The notes below the pieces were generated by a model. It saw only the letters and a program-made list of their open reading frames with translations, had not been told where the DNA came from and made no database searches. Position numbers and translations under genes: made by a program. A stretch of DNA of 17,535 bases from Bacteroidales bacterium UBA3824 (GTDB lineage: Bacteria; Bacteroidota; Bacteroidia; Bacteroidales; UBA3824): the NCBI GenBank assembly GCA_002393195.1, contig DGIK01000140.1, positions 1-17,535 of the forward strand. The letters run 5' to 3'. Positions 13,833 through 17,535 of this stretch are shown piece after piece. Within the stretch, counting starts at the first letter, position 1, and every line of letters starts with the position of its first letter.

Positions 13833-15248
13833 TCAAAACAAGTCCTCTGCAATGATTTCGTTTTGAATCATTCCTGAATATTTGTTTTTGGTGATTCCAA
13901 AAGTGGTTATCATTGTGATGTAGATTGTTTTTTTAGTTTCGGTTTCTTCTTTGTAGATTGCAGCCTTGTTGCGTAGATTGTCGGCGATGTCGGCGTTGAT
14001 TACAAATTTTTCTGTGGAAAACTTTATTTCGCAGATGTTGATAACATTGTCGCTGCGGTCTATTACCATATCTATCTGTGCGCCGCCAAGATTTTTGCGA
14101 CTTTTCCACGGGTAGATGGATGTTTGGATGCCGGCAATTTTTAGTTTATCCAAAATCTTGCTGCTGTTGGCGAAACATACTTGCTCAAATGCGAGACCTG
14201 CCCAAGCGTTCAGTTTGGGAGATTTTGCCATTTTAAGCCATACGTCGCCGCCTGCATTGCGAGTTTCTTTCTGAAAATGCAGGTAAAAAAGTGTATAAAA
14301 GTCAGTAAGTTGATATAGAACGTTTTTTGCAATGGCATCAGGAGGATAGTTTTTCTTGACGAAACCACACATTTCCAAGTCGTTGAGGATTGTTGTCAGT
14401 CCTCCGCCGCTGTTTTGCTTGGTGATATTTATGATTTCGTTGCGTGTTAGTCCTTTGTTTTTGGATGCGAGGATTTCAATGATTTTTACATATTTGTCTT
14501 GATGCGCAAAGAGTGACGCAAACATCAGTTTAAACTCGTCTTTCAGTGGTGCTAACTCGTTGAAAAATAGATAGTCGATGTTTTGGCTTACGCTTAATCC
14601 TTTTTTTATTAACGTCCAATAGAAGGGCACGCCGCCCAACGCCATATAATATGATATAATGTCATACTTTTCGTAGGTTATCTTGTTTTGCTCCAATATT
14701 TTGGCACAGTCGGTAAGTGGCAGTGGCATCACACGGATGCGGTGCGTGACGCGGTTGTGAAGTCCGCCTTTGTTGTTGATGAGTTTGTTGACAATCCATG
14801 ATGTCGCAGAACCACAGGCTATTAGCATAATGTCGGCTCGTTTGGATGCCCATCCATTCCAAAAATGTTCAAATGACGATACAAAATCAGATTTGGCGGT
14901 GTCTAACCACGGCATTTCGTCAAAAAACAGCACTTTCCGTGTCGTGTCGTCCATCGTTTCCAATTGCTCGGCAAGTTGGTCGAGGGCGTCCACCCAATTG
15001 TTGGCGATAGAAAAATCACGCTTAAATGCACGGCGCATTTCTATCTGAAAGTTAAGTAGTTGTTTTTTGGTGGTTGAATTGGACATTGCTGTCATCGAAA
15101 ATGTCATACGGTTGCCGAAGACCGAATCTATCAAGAATGTCTTGCCGATTCGTCTTCTGCCATATACCGCCACAAATTCGGATCTGTCGGAGTTGTATAT
15201 GTCTTCCAACTCCTTTTTGTATTCTTGTCTGCCTATTAGTTCGCTCAT
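13833..15248 (-). CDS. Archaeal-type ATPase with C-terminal DUF234/PD-(D/E)XK-like domain
   Basis: The ATG at 15248 gives 471 aa. TTG/ATG codons further up (15314, 15311) lie upstream of the predicted transcription start and within the repeat array. Domain order: a STAND/AAA-like P-loop ATPase (ATPase_2 type) with Walker A GRRRIGKT (30-37), Walker B KVLFFDEMPW (Asp110, Glu111) and a sensor-like LIACGSATSW; a winged-helix region (KNKGLTRNEIINITKQNSGGGLTTILNDLEMCGFVKK); then a C-terminal domain with ID(393)MVIDR...CE(407)IK(409), the D...ExK core of PD-(D/E)XK folds. Such proteins occur in many copies in Bacteroidetes genomes. Their cellular role is unknown, and nuclease activity is only suggested by the motif. 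There is no partner gene in an operon. Confidence 0.88.
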   Translation of the reverse strand: MSELIGRQEYKKELEDIYNSDRSEFVAVYGRRRIGKTFLIDSVFGNRMTFSMTAMSNSTTKKQLLNFQIEMRRAFKRDFSIANNWVDALDQLAEQLETMDDTTRKVLFFDEMPWLDTAKSDFVSSFEHFWNGWASKRADIMLIACGSATSWIVNKLINNKGGLHNRVTHRIRVMPLPLTDCAKILEQNKITYEKYDIISYYMALGGVPFYWTLIKKGLSVSQNIDYLFFNELAPLKDEFKLMFASLFAHQDKYVKIIEILASKNKGLTRNEIINITKQNSGGGLTTILNDLEMCGFVKKNYPPDAIAKNVLYQLTDFYTLFYLHFQKETRNAGGDVWLKMAKSPKLNAWAGLAFEQVCFANSSKILDKLKIAGIQTSIYPWKSRKNLGGAQIDMVIDRSDNVINICEIKFSTEKFVINADIADNLRNKAAIYKEETETKKTIYITMITTFGITKNKYSGMIQNEIIAEDLF

Positions 15249-15269
15249 ATTGTATGGGTTTTGATGCTG

Positions 15270-15277
15270 CAAATATA
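15270..15277 (-). promoter_or_regulatory. -7 box of the ATPase gene
   Basis: The minus-strand sequence TATATTTG matches TAnnTTTG, 21 bp before the ATG at 15248, so the leader would be about 15 nt. The first TTTGGCGA repeat arm (15294-15301) begins 16 bp upstream and covers the expected -33 position, so a protein bound there should block RNA polymerase. Confidence 0.6.
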
Positions 15278-15292
15278 ATAATTTTTTCTTAT

Positions 15293-15409
15293 ATTTGGCG
15301 AGTTTTGACATCAATCTTTCGCCAAATATGCATTTTTTTCTCAGATTTGGCGAGTTTTGCTGTTAATCTTTCGCCAAATCTTGCCAAAAAATCAAGATTT
15401 GGCGAAAGA
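15293..15409. repeat. 52-bp tandem repeat array of TTTGGCGA inverted repeats
   Basis: TTTGGCGA occurs at 15294, 15346 and 15398 (spacing exactly 52 bp each time). Its reverse complement TCGCCAAA occurs at 15319 and 15371 (again 52 bp), and a degenerate TTGCCAAA lies at 15381. Each 52-bp unit thus carries a dyad with 17 bp between arms, an adjoining conserved GTTTTG, and a conserved AATCTTTCGCCAAAT arm. About 2.3 units are present, filling the space between the ATPase gene promoter and the stop of the AsmA-like gene. A multi-site operator is the likeliest reading. Confidence 0.85.
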
Positions 15410-15417
15410 TGTTGTTT

Positions 15418-17535
15418 TTAGAACTCCTCAATTATATACTCCTGCCTCAATTTCCTCCTCATCACGACATCGACGACTTTTTTGACGAATTTGCGCTCGC
15501 CTTTTTGTTCTTTGTTTTCAAAACCGGCGGTGGCTTTGATGCCGGAGAGGATTGATTGTACCCAATAGCCGGTGAAACTCCGTCCCGGGTTGCATTTGGC
15601 GTAGATGTAACCAATTTTGCGGGTGTTTTTGGTGCGGACCACCGTGTTGGCAAGGAGCGAAAGAAGCCCGCGACGACGTTGCTGAACACTGTCGCGCTTA
15701 TTGACCTGCAACTTCAAATCACGATATACAATGTGTGATTCGCCGCGAGATTCGATGTTGTTGGACTTAAAATTGACCTGCGCCGCCGACACTGTGCCGT
15801 CGTTGATTTTTGCAAAAATCGCGTTTTCGAGGTACGGATTTAGGTCAGGCAAGTGGATGGTGTCAGCCTTAAAATTGCATATAAACTCGTCTGTCGGCGA
15901 ATCCATTACATATTTGATTTTGCCGCTCACGTCGGCGATGTTCATCAGGCGTCCCGTCGCCGACATCAACATCGCATTGTTGCGGGCGATGTCTGCCGGG
16001 TCGTTGGTAAAATTGAGAACCTTGCCGCTTATGTCGTTGATAGTCAGCAATCCCGGTACGCCCGCTTCGGGGTTCAATTGCTCTACTCCTACGTAAGAAT
16101 TGTGGACAAAGGTGGTGTCGATGGTGATTTTCACGGGGATGCGCTCCTTGATGAAGGCGTGGAGGTTTGGCTTGGGAGTTACGAAATCGTTTGGCTTGGT
16201 CTGATTTTCATAACTCTGCATCTGAAACCTGTAAACATCCAATCTGCCAATGTCTATCTTCTTGTCGGTGAACAGTTTAGGTACATCGAAATCATACACG
16301 TAACCCTTCTCGCAATTGAAGTAAATCGCGGTTTTGCGCACGTCGAAATGATTATAAAAATCGTACCTCGGCATCTTTGGGCGGTAGTCCACTTGGTTGA
16401 TTACGCCGGTGCGGTTGATGGGGTCCACGACCACGCGCCCGAAGTTGATGCGGTAGATGCTGTCGCGGAAATTGAAGGTGTAGTCGTTGATACCCACCAA
16501 GATATGGTCGGCGGGATACATTGTTGGATGCTCGGTTTCGGTGTTGATTCCGTCGGCGCGGAGGTCGATTTTGTCCCAAAAAAGGTCGTGCTTGATGGGG
16601 CGTTTGAGGTTGATGCTTGCGCCGTCGGAGGCAACATTGTTAATTACAAAATTCCACTTCAAACTATCCATCGAGAATCTTTTGCGCGGTTTGTTTGGAT
16701 CTCTAACTTTCTGAGTGATACGTATTTCCGGGTCGAGCAAATAGAGCGAATTTGCAAATACGCGCTTGTTGAACGCCAATTGTTGATAATCCAAACCTGT
16801 AAAACGTATTTCGGGTGCTTTGATTCCTGCGCGGGTGGTGTCGTCGGGATTTCCAAAAGCAAAATCGGTGATTATGGTGGAGTCGTTTTCGTGGTGCAGA
16901 TGGTTGACAGTCAGATGGTTGAGTTTGATTCTTGCAAAAATGTCCGTCAAATCCAAATACGGGTTTTCAAAGGTAATCAGGCTGTTGGCGCGGGCGAGGT
17001 TTGCGCTGTCGAGGCTGAAATTTTCGCACGAAACGTCCAACATCGCGCCCGCTATCTTGTCGGCGTTTTCGTCGTTCATCGCAAAACTACTTCCAAAACT
17101 ATGTATATTGTTGATTACAAGACCGTTGAAAAAACTTTGGCGGCGTCTCCTTGGACGGTTTGGCGTGCTGCGGACGGTGTCTTGGGTGCGCATAATTTCT
17201 ACCGTGGCATTGTCAAAATTGCAACTATCAATCCTGAAAATTCCCGTGCTGTCGTATGCCGCAAAGTCCACGCCCAAAATCTTTACGGCGGGGCAGCGGG
17301 CGTTGATTTGGTTTTTGCTGTTGATGTCCAACATATTGTCGGGATATACGGAAATGTCTGTTACAGAGATATTTCCGTCGTCGGTGGAGATGCGGATATT
17401 GCCGGTATTTACGATGTGAGTCTTGTCGGGTAGGAGAAATTTGAAGTGGTTGAGGTCGAGGTCATAACTCCTTGCCAACATAATTTTTGTGTCGGGTGAA
17501 ACGCTGTCTTTGTTGTAATAAAAACCGTTGGCGCG
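15418..17535 (-). CDS. AsmA/TamB-like large envelope protein, 5' end cut by window edge
   Basis: The frame runs open from the edge to the stop at 15418, giving 705 residues of the C-terminal part. An ATG at 17481 is internal: the 18 codons before it (RANGFYYNKDSVSPDTKI) read as continuous protein. The visible chain is rich in repeating beta-strand patterns (VKILGVDFAAYDSTGIFRID..., IRFTGLDYQQLAFNKRVFANSLYLLDPEIRI). The C-terminal part (SGKIKYVMDSPTDEFICNFKADTIHL, DGTVSAAQVNFKSNNIESRGESHIVYRDLKLQV, ANTVVRTKN, GRSFTGYWVQSILSGIKATAGF) resembles DUF748/AsmA-like proteins. These span the periplasm and are linked to outer-membrane lipid or barrel homeostasis. A signal anchor is expected in the missing N-terminus. 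It is a Bacteroidetes family; the precise role is not established. Confidence 0.75.
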   Translation of the reverse strand, partial: RANGFYYNKDSVSPDTKIMLARSYDLDLNHFKFLLPDKTHIVNTGNIRISTDDGNISVTDISVYPDNMLDINSKNQINARCPAVKILGVDFAAYDSTGIFRIDSCNFDNATVEIMRTQDTVRSTPNRPRRRRQSFFNGLVINNIHSFGSSFAMNDENADKIAGAMLDVSCENFSLDSANLARANSLITFENPYLDLTDIFARIKLNHLTVNHLHHENDSTIITDFAFGNPDDTTRAGIKAPEIRFTGLDYQQLAFNKRVFANSLYLLDPEIRITQKVRDPNKPRKRFSMDSLKWNFVINNVASDGASINLKRPIKHDLFWDKIDLRADGINTETEHPTMYPADHILVGINDYTFNFRDSIYRINFGRVVVDPINRTGVINQVDYRPKMPRYDFYNHFDVRKTAIYFNCEKGYVYDFDVPKLFTDKKIDIGRLDVYRFQMQSYENQTKPNDFVTPKPNLHAFIKERIPVKITIDTTFVHNSYVGVEQLNPEAGVPGLLTINDISGKVLNFTNDPADIARNNAMLMSATGRLMNIADVSGKIKYVMDSPTDEFICNFKADTIHLPDLNPYLENAIFAKINDGTVSAAQVNFKSNNIESRGESHIVYRDLKLQVNKRDSVQQRRRGLLSLLANTVVRTKNTRKIGYIYAKCNPGRSFTGYWVQSILSGIKATAGFENKEQKGERKFVKKVVDVVMRRKLRQEYIIEEF

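Noticed and set aside
15853..17433. 526-codon plus-strand frame opposite the AsmA-like gene
   Set aside because: The minus frame is continuous with strand-rich, family-like sequence. The plus frame is compositionally odd and starts inside the other gene.

Overview
The window looks like a chromosomal stretch from an anaerobic member of the Bacteroidales (Bacteroidota). The reasons are the promoters, which match the Bacteroidetes TAnnTTTG -7 box (several copies, two with a TTG -33 box 20-21 nt upstream), the scarcity of Shine-Dalgarno sequences, a pyruvate:ferredoxin oxidoreductase, a TonB-dependent receptor with a carboxypeptidase-regulatory N-terminal domain, a PMCA-type calcium ATPase, and the Bacteroidetes-type thiamine salvage operon. 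No rRNA, tRNA, CRISPR array or insertion sequence was seen.

Layout. (1) 1-3008, minus: pyruvate:ferredoxin oxidoreductase (nifJ), cut at its C-terminus by the window edge. Its upstream region has a well-matched promoter and, further out, two identical 18-bp palindromes 33 bp apart. (2) 3223-5509, minus: an AT-rich accessory block. In transcription order it holds a small HTH regulator, a small unrecognised protein with its own promoter, two tandem paralogous secreted proteins, and a HigA-like HTH protein with no toxin partner. (3) 5562-5804, minus: an unannotated structured RNA. A 182-nt rod-like inverted structure with an asymmetric central bubble, an intrinsic terminator and an upstream -7 box make it a strong 6S RNA (SsrS) candidate. 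(4) 5998-9669, minus: a PMCA-type calcium P-type ATPase followed after 9 nt by a secreted alpha/beta-hydrolase. (5) 9891-13800, plus: a promoter, a TPP riboswitch, then a thiamine-type TonB receptor, a PnuT-like inner-membrane transporter and thiamine pyrophosphokinase. This is a complete capture, import and activation pathway under feedback control by its product. (6) 13833-15248, minus: a stand-alone ATPase fused to a PD-(D/E)XK-like domain, with a 52-bp tandem array of TTTGGCGA inverted repeats in its promoter region. (7) 15418-17535, minus: a very large AsmA/TamB-like envelope protein, cut at its N-terminus by the window edge.

Most of the window is recognisable Bacteroidales core metabolism and transport. 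The less explained parts are the 6S-like RNA and its link to the neighbouring HTH gene, the AT-rich secreted-paralogue cassette, the palindrome pair upstream of nifJ, the 52-bp repeat operator of the ATPase gene, an apparent extra transmembrane pair in the calcium ATPase, and a non-canonical P1 in the TPP riboswitch. I do not see a clear new defence or mobile system. The AT-rich cassette (3223-5509) is the best candidate for something undescribed.
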